A DNA stretch of 64,000 bases from CAMLFJ01 sp035524955 (GTDB lineage Bacteria > Methylomirabilota > Methylomirabilia > Rokubacteriales > CSP1-6), in contig DATLFG010000030.1 of assembly GCA_035524955.1 (NCBI GenBank), positions 1-64,000 on the forward strand, written 5' to 3'. Every line of letters begins with the position of its first letter. Position 1 is the first letter of the stretch. Of the stretch, positions 23,140 to 31,446 are shown in pieces. Made by a program: the position numbers and the translations under genes. Under the pieces are notes generated by a model. That model was not told the origin of the DNA. It was given only the letters and a program-made list of their open reading frames with translations, and searched no databases.

Positions 23140-23772
23140 TCAGGTGACGTGTTCGACGCGGGTGCCCGCGATGAGGTCGTGCAGCGCGCGCTTGTCGACG
23201 CGGAAGCCGGCGAGCAGATAGCCGAGGCCGAGGATGACCGCGGAGAGCCAGGAGCCGAGATGGCGGAGCGCGGACTGCCCGAACGAGAGCGGCCCGCCAT
23301 CCCGCGAGACGACCCGGACGCGGAAGACCATCTTGCCGACGGTCTGGCCCCGCGCCCAGTGCAGGAACACGAAGTAGCAGGGGCTGGCCAGGAAACGGAA
23401 CGCGCGCGAGGCCGCGACGGCCAGCCGGTCTTCGGTGAGCGCCCACATGAGGAACCCGAAGGCGGCCTCCGCCGTCATCACCAGGACCACGTCGATCAGC
23501 ACGGCCCCGGCGCGGATCCAGAAGCCGGCGGGATGGAGGGCGCCGGCGGCGGTCGGCGCGGAGATCCGCGGCTCCTCCGTCGTGGTCACCCGCGGCGCCG
23601 GCATTGCCGAGGCGGGGGAAGCGGTCGACGGGGTGGCCGGCTCGATCGTCGGCGCGGGCACCGCGCTCGCCGCGGCCAAGTCGCCGCGGTAACGAGCCAC
23701 GTCCACGCCACAGCGCGGACAGTGCGCCCCGTCGACCCGCGGCCAGCCGCATTGGGGGCATGACGACGACAT
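23140..23772 (-). CDS. RDD-family membrane protein with N-terminal zinc ribbon
   Basis: 210 residues from ATG 23772. The first 22 residues contain two CxxC pairs ('CPQCGWPRVDGAHCPRCG'), a zinc ribbon. A 50-residue Ala/Pro/Thr linker leads to the RDD domain: 'GFWIRAGAVLIDVVLVMTAEA' (TM1, Arg and Asp), 'FVFLHWARGQTVGKMVFRVRVV' region (here split by the family GKM motif) and a last TM 'LSAVILGLGYLLAGFRVDKR'. RDD proteins are small membrane proteins, some linked to Na+/H+ exchange. TACGAT ends 8 bases before the ATG without a Shine-Dalgarno site. Confidence 0.88.
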   Translation of the reverse strand: MSSSCPQCGWPRVDGAHCPRCGVDVARYRGDLAAASAVPAPTIEPATPSTASPASAMPAPRVTTTEEPRISAPTAAGALHPAGFWIRAGAVLIDVVLVMTAEAAFGFLMWALTEDRLAVAASRAFRFLASPCYFVFLHWARGQTVGKMVFRVRVVSRDGGPLSFGQSALRHLGSWLSAVILGLGYLLAGFRVDKRALHDLIAGTRVEHVT

Positions 23773-23780
23773 CGGCGGGT

Positions 23781-23786
23781 ATCGTA
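23781..23786 (-). promoter_or_regulatory. -10 box 8 bases before the RDD gene
   Basis: TACGAT on the minus strand ends 8 bases before ATG 23772, with no Shine-Dalgarno site. It faces the divergent TATAAT of moeA 50 bases away. Confidence 0.4.
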
Positions 23787-23836
23787 ACACGCGCATCCGA
23801 GGACGGGGGATGCGCGCGGCCGCGCGGGCGGCACGG

Positions 23837-23842
23837 TATAAT
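23837..23842 (+). promoter_or_regulatory. Consensus TATAAT 7 bases before the moeA ATG
   Basis: A perfect TATAAT overlaps an upstream in-frame ATG (23841) and ends 7 bases before ATG 23850, where a transcript from it would begin. No Shine-Dalgarno site. Strongest case for leaderless transcription in the window. Confidence 0.55.
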
Positions 23843-23849
23843 GCGCGGC

Positions 23850-25052
23850 ATGATCTCGGTGGCGGACGCGCAGGCGCATATCCTCGCGCAGGTGACCCGG
23901 ATCGCACCGCCCGAGGTCGCCGCGGTGGGGGCCTGCCTCGGCCGTGTGCTCGCCGAGGACGTACGAGCCGCCTTCGACGTGCCGCCCAGCGACAACTCCG
24001 CGGTGGACGGCTACGCGGTGCGCTCGGAGGACATTCCCGGGGCCGGGAGCCGCGAGCTCACGGTCGTGGCCGAGCTGGCCGCGGGCGCGGTGTTCGACGG
24101 CGCGCTCGGGCCCGGCGAGGCGCTGCGCATCATGACCGGCGCGCCGATGCCGGCGGGCGCGGGCACCGTGTACCCGCAGGAGATCGTCGAGCGGAGCGGG
24201 CGGTCCGTGCGCGTGCCCGCCGGCCCCGACGGCGTCAACGTGCGCCACCGCGGCGAGGACGTGCGGGCCGGGTCGGTGGTGCTGGCCGCGGGCACCGCGC
24301 TCCGCCCGCAGGAGCTGGGCGTCGCCGCCTCCCTCGGGCTCCCGCAGCTCCTCGTGCGCCAGCGGCCGCGCGTGGCGATCCTCTCCACCGGCGACGAGGT
24401 CGCCGAGCCGGGTGACCCGCGCAAGGCTGGCCAGATCTTCGACTCGAACCGCTTCTCGCTCCACGGCCTGGTCCGCGCCGCGGGCGGGCAGACCACCGAT
24501 CACGGCATCGTCCCCGATCTCTACGACGTGCTCCACGCGCGCCTGCGCGCCGCCGCCGCCACCGCGGACGTGGTGCTCACGTCGGGGGGTGTGTCGGTGG
24601 GTGATCACGACCTGGTGAAGGCGGTGCTGCAGGACGCGGGCGGGATCGACTTCTGGCAGGTGGCGATGCAGCCGGGCCGGCCGCTCGCGGTGGGCCGGAT
24701 CGGGTCGGCGTACTTCTTCGGCCTGCCCGGCAATCCGGTGGCCTCGATGCTGACGTTTCACCTCTTCGTGCGGCCCGCCCTCTGGAAGCTCGCGGGGCGC
24801 CGCGAGCTGTTCCCCCCCCGCTTCCACGCGGTCGCGATGGAGCCGATGAGCAAGAAGCCGGGCCGGCGCGAGTTCAAGCGCGGCATCCTCTCCTACCGCG
24901 ACGCGCGCTGGGAGGTACGCATCACCGGGCCCCAGGGCTCCGGCATCCTCACCTCGATGACGCTGGCGAACTGCTTCGTGGTGATCGAGGAGGAGCGCGG
25001 CGACGTGGCGGCGGGCGATACCGTCTCGGTCGAGCCGTTCACGCCGGCCTGA
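23850..25052 (+). CDS. moeA: Molybdopterin molybdenumtransferase MoeA
   Basis: 400 residues, full length. MoeA inserts molybdate into adenylylated molybdopterin, completing the molybdenum cofactor. Landmarks: 'PPSDNSAVDGYAV' (near 46, with the catalytic Asp), 'RIMTGAPMPAGAGTV' (near 95), 'GEDVRAGSVVLAAGT', the MoCF-fold 'ILSTGDEVAEPGD' and 'TSGGVSVGDHDLV', and 'GLPGNPVAS' (near 292). Domain IV ('RREFKRGILSYRDARW') closes the protein. ATG 23850 is preferred over ATG 23841 because the latter lies inside the -10 box and families begin MISVADA-like. It heads an operon with tldD/pmbA and transketolase genes, an arrangement with no obvious cofactor logic. Confidence 0.95.
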   Translation: MISVADAQAHILAQVTRIAPPEVAAVGACLGRVLAEDVRAAFDVPPSDNSAVDGYAVRSEDIPGAGSRELTVVAELAAGAVFDGALGPGEALRIMTGAPMPAGAGTVYPQEIVERSGRSVRVPAGPDGVNVRHRGEDVRAGSVVLAAGTALRPQELGVAASLGLPQLLVRQRPRVAILSTGDEVAEPGDPRKAGQIFDSNRFSLHGLVRAAGGQTTDHGIVPDLYDVLHARLRAAAATADVVLTSGGVSVGDHDLVKAVLQDAGGIDFWQVAMQPGRPLAVGRIGSAYFFGLPGNPVASMLTFHLFVRPALWKLAGRRELFPPRFHAVAMEPMSKKPGRREFKRGILSYRDARWEVRITGPQGSGILTSMTLANCFVVIEEERGDVAAGDTVSVEPFTPA

Positions 25053-25056
25053 GCCC

Positions 25057-26628
25057 ATGCCCCACGGGATCGAGACCCGGCTGATCGAGACCGTCACCCC
25101 GCTGGTGCGCGAGCTGGCCGTCACCCAGGCCCGGGCGCTCGCGGACCTGCACTACGCCGACGTGCGGCTCGAGATCAGCGAGGGCAAGTTCGCGGGCTCG
25201 GAGAACGGGGAGGCCAGGACCTCCGGCGACGACTACGGCTTCGCGCTCGGGATCCGCGTGCTGGCTGGCCGCCGCATGACCGCGCCCGGCTACTTCGGCC
25301 GCGGGCTCGGCGCCGCCGACGTCCCGCGGCTCGCCCGGCTGCTGCGCGAAGGGCTGCTGGCCGCCTATCGGCGCGCGATGGCCAACGCGGAGATGAAGGC
25401 GGACGTGAAGGGCAAGTTCGGCTCGCTGGGCGACGCGCTCGCCGACACCCGCCTGCACCCGGTCCCGGTCCGCCAGGCGCTGGTCCCGGCCGTTTTCGAG
25501 GTCGACCCTCGAGGTATCGCGCTCGACGAGATGCAACGCCTCGCCACCGACGTGTCCCGCCGGGTCGCCGGCTTTCACGCCTCCGCCGTGTCCTACAACT
25601 ACGTCTCCACCATGACGCAGCTCAGCCGCGAGCTCTTCGCCTCTTCCGAGGGCGCGGCGATCGACCAGTCCTTCGCGCTCACCCAGGGGATGTGCTACGT
25701 GGTGGCGACCGGGGCCCATAACAGCCAGGAGATCTACGACGTGCTCGGCCACCAGCGCGGCTGGGAGATCCTCACCCGGGGCGTCTCCGAGCCGCTGATC
25801 GAGTTCCCACCCTTCCCGGAGTTCGCTCTCGCGATGGCCGGCGACGCGGTGGAGCTGGCCGCCGCCCCCGCGCTCGCGGCGCCCGACGGGGAGGTGCCGG
25901 TGGTCACCGATCCGCACTACAACACGCTGCTCTCCCACGAGATCGTCGGGCACCCGGTGGAGCTGGACCGCGGGCTCAAGATGGAGACCGCGTACGCCGG
26001 TCGCTCCTGGCTGCTGCGCGGCCTCGACGATACCCAGCTCGGCAAGCGCATCGCCTCGCCGCTGGTGAGCGCGTTCTCCGACCCGTCCCTGCCCGGCTAC
26101 GGGCACTACGCCTACGATCACGAGGGCACCCCGGCGCGCCGGGTCGTCCATATCGATCGCGGGCTGTTCACCGGGTTCATGAACAGCCGGCAGACCGCGG
26201 CGGTCTTCGGCGGCGATCCCAACGGGCACTGGAAGGCCACCGATGCCTCGCTGGTGCCGCTCGTCCGCATGTCCTCCACCGTGTTCGCGGGGGGTGAGCG
26301 GGATCCGGCGGAGCTGATCGAGGAGATCGACCATGGGTACTACCTGATCGGCCACCGGACGCCCTCGATCGCGGAGAGCCGCGAAAACTTCCGCATCACC
26401 GCCCGCAAGGTCTACGAGATCCACCGGGGTCGCATCGGCCGGCTCTATCGCGACGGCGGCATCATGGCGGACAGCCGGGATTTCCTGATGCACGTGGACG
26501 GCGTCGGCCACGACTTCCGGCTGTACCCGATTCCCAACTGCGGCAAGGGCCAGCCCATGCAGACGCGCAAGCTCGGCAACGGCGGCCCCACCCTGCGCAG
26601 CCGCGCCGTCGTGACCGGCGGAGCCTGA
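25057..26628 (+). CDS. TldD-family metalloprotease subunit (first pair)
   Basis: 523 residues, somewhat longer than classical TldD. The zinc site is 'HEIVGH' (His294, Glu295, His299) in 'LLSHEIVGHPVELDRG'. Other family blocks: 'RVVHIDRGLFTGFMNSRQTA' and 'VRMSSTVFAGGERDPAELIE' in the C-terminal domain. TldD/TldE heterodimers degrade unfolded peptides and in some bacteria mature ribosomal peptides. The gene follows moeA by 4 bases and precedes the partner gene by 4, so both subunits are made together. This branch is clearly diverged from the second TldD (48942-50378), for example HEIVGH against HEAVGH. Confidence 0.92.
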   Translation: MPHGIETRLIETVTPLVRELAVTQARALADLHYADVRLEISEGKFAGSENGEARTSGDDYGFALGIRVLAGRRMTAPGYFGRGLGAADVPRLARLLREGLLAAYRRAMANAEMKADVKGKFGSLGDALADTRLHPVPVRQALVPAVFEVDPRGIALDEMQRLATDVSRRVAGFHASAVSYNYVSTMTQLSRELFASSEGAAIDQSFALTQGMCYVVATGAHNSQEIYDVLGHQRGWEILTRGVSEPLIEFPPFPEFALAMAGDAVELAAAPALAAPDGEVPVVTDPHYNTLLSHEIVGHPVELDRGLKMETAYAGRSWLLRGLDDTQLGKRIASPLVSAFSDPSLPGYGHYAYDHEGTPARRVVHIDRGLFTGFMNSRQTAAVFGGDPNGHWKATDASLVPLVRMSSTVFAGGERDPAELIEEIDHGYYLIGHRTPSIAESRENFRITARKVYEIHRGRIGRLYRDGGIMADSRDFLMHVDGVGHDFRLYPIPNCGKGQPMQTRKLGNGGPTLRSRAVVTGGA

Positions 26629-26632
26629 CCGC

Positions 26633-28183
26633 GTGGACCTCACGCGGGCCGTGCGGGAGGCGCTCGAGTGCCTCGCGCGTCAGCCCGACGTGGTGGAAGT
26701 CGAGGTGTTCGCCGCGTTCAACCGCTCGCTCCTCACCCGGCTCAACTACACCTCGCACATCCCCTGCAACGGAGTGGAGGAGCCCAAGTCCAGCGAGATC
26801 GGGGGGCTCGGGGTACAGGCGGTCTTCGATGGCCCAGACGGGCGGCCGCTGGTCGGGTTCGGCTCGGAGCCGAGCGATCTCACGCCGGGCGGTGCCCTGC
26901 GCGCGCTCGCGAAGGCGCGGCAGGCGGCGGTGCACGATCCGGAGTTCCGCTCGCTGCCCCGGCCCATCGGCGCGCCGCGGGCCCTCGCGGACCATCACGA
27001 TCCGCGGCTCATGAACGTGGACGACGCCCTGCTCGTGGAGGCGGGCTGGAAGGTGATCACCGGCGGGCTGCGCGCTTTCATGGCGTCGTCCCGGCTCGGC
27101 GACCTGGCGTCCGACGAGACGGGGCTCAAGCGTCTCGGGCTCATCCTGGGCGGGGACGTGAGCATCGCCCAATCGCGCGTGGCGATCGCCTCCAGCGCGA
27201 TGCCCGCGCCCCAGGCCGACGACTGCGCGCTCATGTCGGCCTCGGTCACCGGCATGGTGGAGGCGCGTGACGCCAAGGGCTCCGGGTGGTCCATCACCGC
27301 CCGGCTCGAGCACTTCACCGACGAGGCCGGCGGGGAAGCGGCGGGCAACGCGGTGGCCGCGATGGACGGCGAGCGCGTGCCCTCGGGCGACTATGCGGTG
27401 ATCTTCGGGCCTCAGCCGGTGGCCGATCTCTGCAGCAACCTGATCGTCCCCTCCTGTCAGGCGGGCTCGTTCTATTCCTCCAGCACCCCGTTCCTGGGCC
27501 GGCTCGGCCGCATCGTCGCGGCGCGCCGGCTGAGCATCTACGACCACGGCGCGATGCCGGGGCTGGCCGGGTCGCGGGGCATCACCTGCGAGGGGCTCCC
27601 CACCGGCCGCACCGACCTGATCAAGGACGGTGTGCTGGTCGGGCTGCTCAGCCACTGGTACGACACGCAGCGGCTGCTCCACGATCCGGCCGCGCGCGAG
27701 AAGCTCGGGGTGGATCCGGCCGCGGCGGCGGCCGCGCTCGCGCCGCGCAACGGCTTCCGCGGGGACGGGGGCTCCGGCCGGTCGTTCGAGAGCACGCCCG
27801 GCACGTCGGCGTCGAACGTCATCGTCGAGGGCGCGGATCCGGTATCGCTCGCGGATCTCGCCGCGCGAATCGGCAACGGTCTCTACGTCGGCCGCATCTG
27901 GTACACGTACCCGATCAACGGGTTGCGGGCCGGCGACTTCACTTGTACGGTGGTGGGGGATTCCTTTATCATCCGCGACGGTCGGATCGCCGCGTCGCTC
28001 CGGGCGAACACGATCCGGATCAACGACAACGTGACGCGGCTGCTGGGCGCGATCGTCGGCACCACCAAGGACGCGCGCGGCACGCCGCTGTGGGCCGCCG
28101 ACGAGGTCGTGTACGCCCCCGCGATCGCGGTGAGCGGCGTGCACGTGGATGCGATCGCGGGCTTCATGGAGGGATTGGACTGA
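26633..28183 (+). CDS. TldE/PmbA-family subunit (first pair)
   Basis: 516 residues from GTG 26633. It has the PmbA/TldE layout but no HExxxH: 'VEVFAAFNRSLLTRLNYTSH' at the N-terminus and 'DFTCTVVGDSFIIRDGRIAA' near the C-terminus. It is the non-metal partner for the TldD immediately upstream. Its TGA overlaps the ATG of the transketolase gene (TGATG). A region around residues 55-100 mentions Gly-rich turns and is less conserved. No substrate peptide gene is seen nearby. Confidence 0.88.
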   Translation: MDLTRAVREALECLARQPDVVEVEVFAAFNRSLLTRLNYTSHIPCNGVEEPKSSEIGGLGVQAVFDGPDGRPLVGFGSEPSDLTPGGALRALAKARQAAVHDPEFRSLPRPIGAPRALADHHDPRLMNVDDALLVEAGWKVITGGLRAFMASSRLGDLASDETGLKRLGLILGGDVSIAQSRVAIASSAMPAPQADDCALMSASVTGMVEARDAKGSGWSITARLEHFTDEAGGEAAGNAVAAMDGERVPSGDYAVIFGPQPVADLCSNLIVPSCQAGSFYSSSTPFLGRLGRIVAARRLSIYDHGAMPGLAGSRGITCEGLPTGRTDLIKDGVLVGLLSHWYDTQRLLHDPAAREKLGVDPAAAAAALAPRNGFRGDGGSGRSFESTPGTSASNVIVEGADPVSLADLAARIGNGLYVGRIWYTYPINGLRAGDFTCTVVGDSFIIRDGRIAASLRANTIRINDNVTRLLGAIVGTTKDARGTPLWAADEVVYAPAIAVSGVHVDAIAGFMEGLD

Positions 28184-29079
28184 TGGCGAATCCGGACCTG
28201 GCGAAGCTCGACTCGATCGCCCGCGAGGGGCGGGCGCAGATCATCCGGATGCTCACCCACGCGGGGTCGGGACATCCCGGGGGCTCGCTCTCCGTGATCG
28301 ACATTCTCACCACCCTCTTCTTCAACCGCATGCGCTACGATCCCAAGCGTCCCCAGTGGGAGGACCGCGACCGGTTCGTGCTCTCGAAGGGCCACTGCGT
28401 GCCCGCCCAGTACTACTGCATGGCCCGGGCCGGCTACTTCCCGATGGACCGTCTGATCACCCTGCGCAAGCTCGGCAGCCCGCTGCAGGGCCATCCCGAC
28501 CGCGTGATGCTGCCCGGCATCGAGGCCGCGACCGGCTCGCTCGGGCAGGGCCTGTCGGTGGCCATCGGCATGGCGCTCGGATTGAAGCTCGCGGGCAGGG
28601 GCGCGCGCGTCTACTGCGTGCTGGGCGACGGCGAGATCCAGGAAGGACAGGTCTGGGAGAGCCTCATGTCGGCGCCCAAGCTCGGCGCGCCCGACCATCA
28701 CCTGGACAATCTCTGCGTGATCCTGGACTACAACGGCATCCAGCTCGACGGCTTCGTCAAGAAGATCCTCGATCTCGAGCCGGTGACCGACAAGCTCAGG
28801 TCGTTCGGCTGGCCGGTGCTCGAGGTCGACGGCCATGACATCGCCCAGGTGGACAAGGCGCTGGACCAGGCGGAGGCCACCCGAGGCGGCCCCACGTTCA
28901 TCGTGGCCCACACGATCAAGGGGAAGGGCGTGTCCTTTATGGAGAACGACCCGGAGTGGCACGGAAAGGCGCCCAAGCCCGCGGAGGCGGTGCGGGCGGT
29001 CCGGGAGATCGGGGGGAGCCCGGCGCCCGCGTGGGCCGAGCCGATCGTCGCGGAAATCGAAGCCCTGGGGAAGAAGTGA
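28183..29079 (+). CDS. Transketolase, N-terminal subunit
   Basis: 298 residues, the thiamine-pyrophosphate-binding half of a split transketolase. Landmarks: 'AGSGHPGGSLSVIDIL' (near 26), 'LSKGHCVPAQYY' (near 67), 'GSLGQGLSVAIGMALG' and the TPP/Mg motif 'GDGEIQEGQVWES' (near 148) with 'DYNGIQLDG'. Together with the C-terminal subunit it transfers two-carbon units between sugar phosphates. Split forms are common in archaea and several bacterial phyla. ATG overlaps the pmbA stop; its own TGA overlaps the next ATG. Confidence 0.95.
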   Translation: MANPDLAKLDSIAREGRAQIIRMLTHAGSGHPGGSLSVIDILTTLFFNRMRYDPKRPQWEDRDRFVLSKGHCVPAQYYCMARAGYFPMDRLITLRKLGSPLQGHPDRVMLPGIEAATGSLGQGLSVAIGMALGLKLAGRGARVYCVLGDGEIQEGQVWESLMSAPKLGAPDHHLDNLCVILDYNGIQLDGFVKKILDLEPVTDKLRSFGWPVLEVDGHDIAQVDKALDQAEATRGGPTFIVAHTIKGKGVSFMENDPEWHGKAPKPAEAVRAVREIGGSPAPAWAEPIVAEIEALGKK

Positions 29080-30005
29080 TGGCGGCCAAGGCCTCGCGTG
29101 CCGCATTCGGGGAGGCGCTGATCGAGCTGGGCGCGAAGGACGAGAGAATCGTCACGCTCGACGCCGATCTCTCCAAGTCCACGATGACCGCCGGCTTCGC
29201 CAAGAAGTACCCGGGGCGCGCCTTCAATCTCGGCATCGCCGAGTCCGGCATGATCGGCGTCGCCGCGGGCCTGGCCCTCGCTGGCCGCGTGCCCTTCGCG
29301 TGCTCCTTCGCCTGCTTCCTGGTCGGCCGGTTCGAGACGATCCGGGTCTCGGTCGCCTACAGCGAGGCGCCGGTCAAGCTGGTCGGCACCCACGTCGGCG
29401 TGGCCATCGGCGAGGACGGCTATACCCAGATGGGCCTCGAGGACATCGCCTGCCTGCGCTCGCTGCCGAACATCCCGATCGTGCAGCCCGCCGACGAGCT
29501 CGAGACGAAGCAGGCGGTCGCCTACGCGGTCGAGCACCCGGGGCCGCTCTACCTGCGCCTCACTCGGCAGAACCTGGAGCCGGTGCACGACGCGGCCTAC
29601 CGTTTCCAGTTCGGGAAGGCCGACGTGCTGCGGCCGGGGCACGACGTGACGCTGCTGGCCACCGGCGGGCCGGTCTGGAACGCGCTCGAGGCCGCGAAGA
29701 AGCTGGCGGCCGAGGGGATCCAGGCCGAGGTCATCAACGTCGCCACGATCAAGCCGCTCGACGAGGCGGCCATTCTCCGCTCGGCGGGACGCACCGGCCA
29801 CGTGGTGACGGTGGAGGACCACAGCATCCACGGGGGCCTGGGCGGCGCGGTCGCGGAGCTGCTCGGCGAGGTGATGCCCACGCCGATGAAGCGGATCGGG
29901 GTGACGACCTTCGGCGAGTCGGGCGACTACAAGGGGCTCTACGCCAAGCACGGCCTCGACGCCGACGGGATCGCGAACACCGTGCGCAAGTTCCTCAGCC
30001 GCTAG
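29079..30005 (+). CDS. Transketolase, C-terminal subunit
   Basis: 308 residues, the pyrimidine-binding plus C-terminal domains. 'ERIVTLDADLSKSTMT' (near 22), 'FNLGIAESGMIGVAAGLALA' with the catalytic Glu that activates TPP, 'VGVAIGEDGYTQMGLEDIA' and the C-terminal domain 'LLATGGPVWNALEAAKKL'. Stop-start overlap TGATG with the N-terminal subunit ensures equal synthesis. Its stop codon TAG at 30003-30005 is also the complement of the end of the broken methyltransferase frame on the other strand. Confidence 0.95.
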   Translation: MAAKASRAAFGEALIELGAKDERIVTLDADLSKSTMTAGFAKKYPGRAFNLGIAESGMIGVAAGLALAGRVPFACSFACFLVGRFETIRVSVAYSEAPVKLVGTHVGVAIGEDGYTQMGLEDIACLRSLPNIPIVQPADELETKQAVAYAVEHPGPLYLRLTRQNLEPVHDAAYRFQFGKADVLRPGHDVTLLATGGPVWNALEAAKKLAAEGIQAEVINVATIKPLDEAAILRSAGRTGHVVTVEDHSIHGGLGGAVAELLGEVMPTPMKRIGVTTFGESGDYKGLYAKHGLDADGIANTVRKFLSR

Positions 30006-30248
30006 CGCAGACTGCTGAAAAAGGCCCATCTGCGGGAGTGCGGGGCCCGGCGGCGGCTCTGTGCGACCAGCTTCGGATCGATCTCGATGCCGACGCCCCG
30101 GGCCCGGAAGTCCCGGGCCGCCGCGATGACCAGCCGCCCGTCGCCCGAGCCCAGGTCGTAGACGACGTCGGCCGGTCCCACGCGGGCCCACGCGGGCCAG
30201 CGCGAGCATCTGGTCCACCATCTCGGGAGGGGTCACGAGGAAGGGCAC
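30002..30248 (-). pseudogene. Truncated and frameshifted SAM-dependent methyltransferase
   Basis: From GTG 30248 the minus strand reads 'MPFLVTPPEMVDQMLALARV', the N-terminus of a class I methyltransferase. An exact 10-bp tandem duplication (CCCACGCGGG at 30177-30186 and 30187-30196) then shifts the frame. Removing one copy restores 'ADVVYDLGSGDGRLVIAAAR' (SAM-binding motif I) and 'GVGIEIDPKLVAQSRRRA'. After that the gene ends abruptly; the catalytic half is missing. Total intact information is about 75 residues. It fills the gap between transketolase and the DUF2214 gene. Confidence 0.82.
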
Positions 30249-30315
30249 GTCGGCGCCCGGATGCGGGGCGCAGGCCCAGACCAGAGGACCAGGCCGATCA
30301 GCCCAGCGGCCGTGC

Positions 30316-30321
30316 TAGGCT
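30316..30321 (+). promoter_or_regulatory. -10 box 6 bases before the DUF2214 gene
   Basis: TAGGCT ends 6 bases before ATG 30328; no Shine-Dalgarno site. Candidate leaderless promoter. Confidence 0.4.
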
Positions 30322-30327
30322 GCCTGC

Positions 30328-30774
30328 ATGATTTCCGCGGTGGTCTCATCGCTGCACCTGCTCGCCCTGGCCATCGGGCTGCCCTCGGTGTTCCTGCGGG
30401 GCCGGGCGCTCAAGGGGTCCCTCGACGCCGACGGGCTGCGCCGCCTGCTGGCCGCCGACAATATCTGGGGTGTCGCGGCGGTGCTCTGGATCGTCACCGG
30501 GCTGCTCCGCGCCTTCGGCGGGCTCGAGAAGGGCACCGACTTCTATCTCCGGTCGCCGCTCTTCTGGGCCAAGATGGGCCTCTTCCTCCTGATCCTCCTG
30601 CTCGAGATCCTTCCGATGGTCACCTTCATCCGCTGGCGCATCCGGCTCGGCCGTGGGCTCCCGGTGGACACGTCGGTGGCGCCGCGTCTGTACACGCTCG
30701 GCCACATCCAGCTGGCGCTCGTGGTGGTGATGGTCTTCGTGGCCGGCATGATGGCCCGCGGGGTCGGATTCTAG
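30328..30774 (+). CDS. DUF2214-family membrane protein
   Basis: 148 residues with four TM segments ('SSLHLLALAIGLPSVFLRG', 'IWGVAAVLWIVTGLLRAFGG', 'KMGLFLLILLLEILPMVTFI', 'IQLALVVVMVFVAGMMARG'). The His in TM1 and 'LLRAFGGLEKGTDFYLRSPLFW' pattern (cited in part) match DUF2214, a family of small inner-membrane proteins of unknown role. The stop codon shares bases with the stop of the convergent RraA-like gene (CTAG at 30771-30774). Confidence 0.85.
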   Translation: MISAVVSSLHLLALAIGLPSVFLRGRALKGSLDADGLRRLLAADNIWGVAAVLWIVTGLLRAFGGLEKGTDFYLRSPLFWAKMGLFLLILLLEILPMVTFIRWRIRLGRGLPVDTSVAPRLYTLGHIQLALVVVMVFVAGMMARGVGF

Positions 30775-31442
30775 TCGAGATAGCCGTGCGCGCGCAGGGT
30801 GTTCTCCACCCGCGCGCGGTGCTTGCGCTCCCAATCGGGCAGGCTCTCCGCCGCGTCCCGCGCCGCCCGGGCGCGGGCGTTCTTGAGCACCGTCTCGGCC
30901 CGGGCCCGGGGCACCACCACGATGCCTTCCTCGTCGGCCACCACCACATCCCCCGGGTTGACCCGGACGCCGCCGCACGTGACGGGGCCGCCGATCTCGC
31001 CGGGGCCGTCCTGGCGTCCCGGGATGGGCGAGGCGCCGCGCGCAAACACGGGGAAACCGAGGCCGCGCGACTCCGCCACGTCGCGGATCACCCCGTCCAC
31101 GATGAGGCCGGCCACGCCGCGACGCTGGGCCACCGCGCAGACGTGGCCGCCCGCGACCGCCATCCGGTCGTCGCCCGCCTGGACCACGATGACGTCGCCC
31201 GGCTCGGCGTGGTAGATCGCGGTGTGGAGCATCAGGGTGTCGTGCTTGACGGTACGCACCGTGTAGGCGGGGCCCGCGAGGCGCGGCACCGGGGTCCAGA
31301 GGGGGCGGATCACGTGGCGCATCACCGAGTCGACCGTGAGGAATTCGGCGAGCGCGGTCGTGGGCACGTCCTGGAAGCCCGCGACCAGCCGCTTCGGCGG
31401 CCGCTCCATCGTGAGCTTGAGCGAGGCGCCGCCCTGCTTCAT
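30771..31442 (-). CDS. RraA-like / 4-hydroxy-4-methyl-2-oxoglutarate aldolase family protein
   Basis: 223 residues from ATG 31442, four bases after the stop of the ABC permease gene. The family core is complete: 'GDVIVVQAGDDRMAVAGGHV', 'AQRRGVAGLIVDGVIRDVAE' with the Arg-Asp pair of HMG/CHA aldolases, and 'NPGDVVVADEEGIVVVPRAR'. Members are either metal-dependent aldolases/decarboxylases for 2-keto acids or regulators of RNase E (RraA); presence of the RD pair favours an enzyme. It is the last gene after an ABC-2 exporter, an unexpected pairing. Confidence 0.9.
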   Translation of the reverse strand: MKQGGASLKLTMERPPKRLVAGFQDVPTTALAEFLTVDSVMRHVIRPLWTPVPRLAGPAYTVRTVKHDTLMLHTAIYHAEPGDVIVVQAGDDRMAVAGGHVCAVAQRRGVAGLIVDGVIRDVAESRGLGFPVFARGASPIPGRQDGPGEIGGPVTCGGVRVNPGDVVVADEEGIVVVPRARAETVLKNARARAARDAAESLPDWERKHRARVENTLRAHGYLD

Positions 31443-31446
31443 GGCC

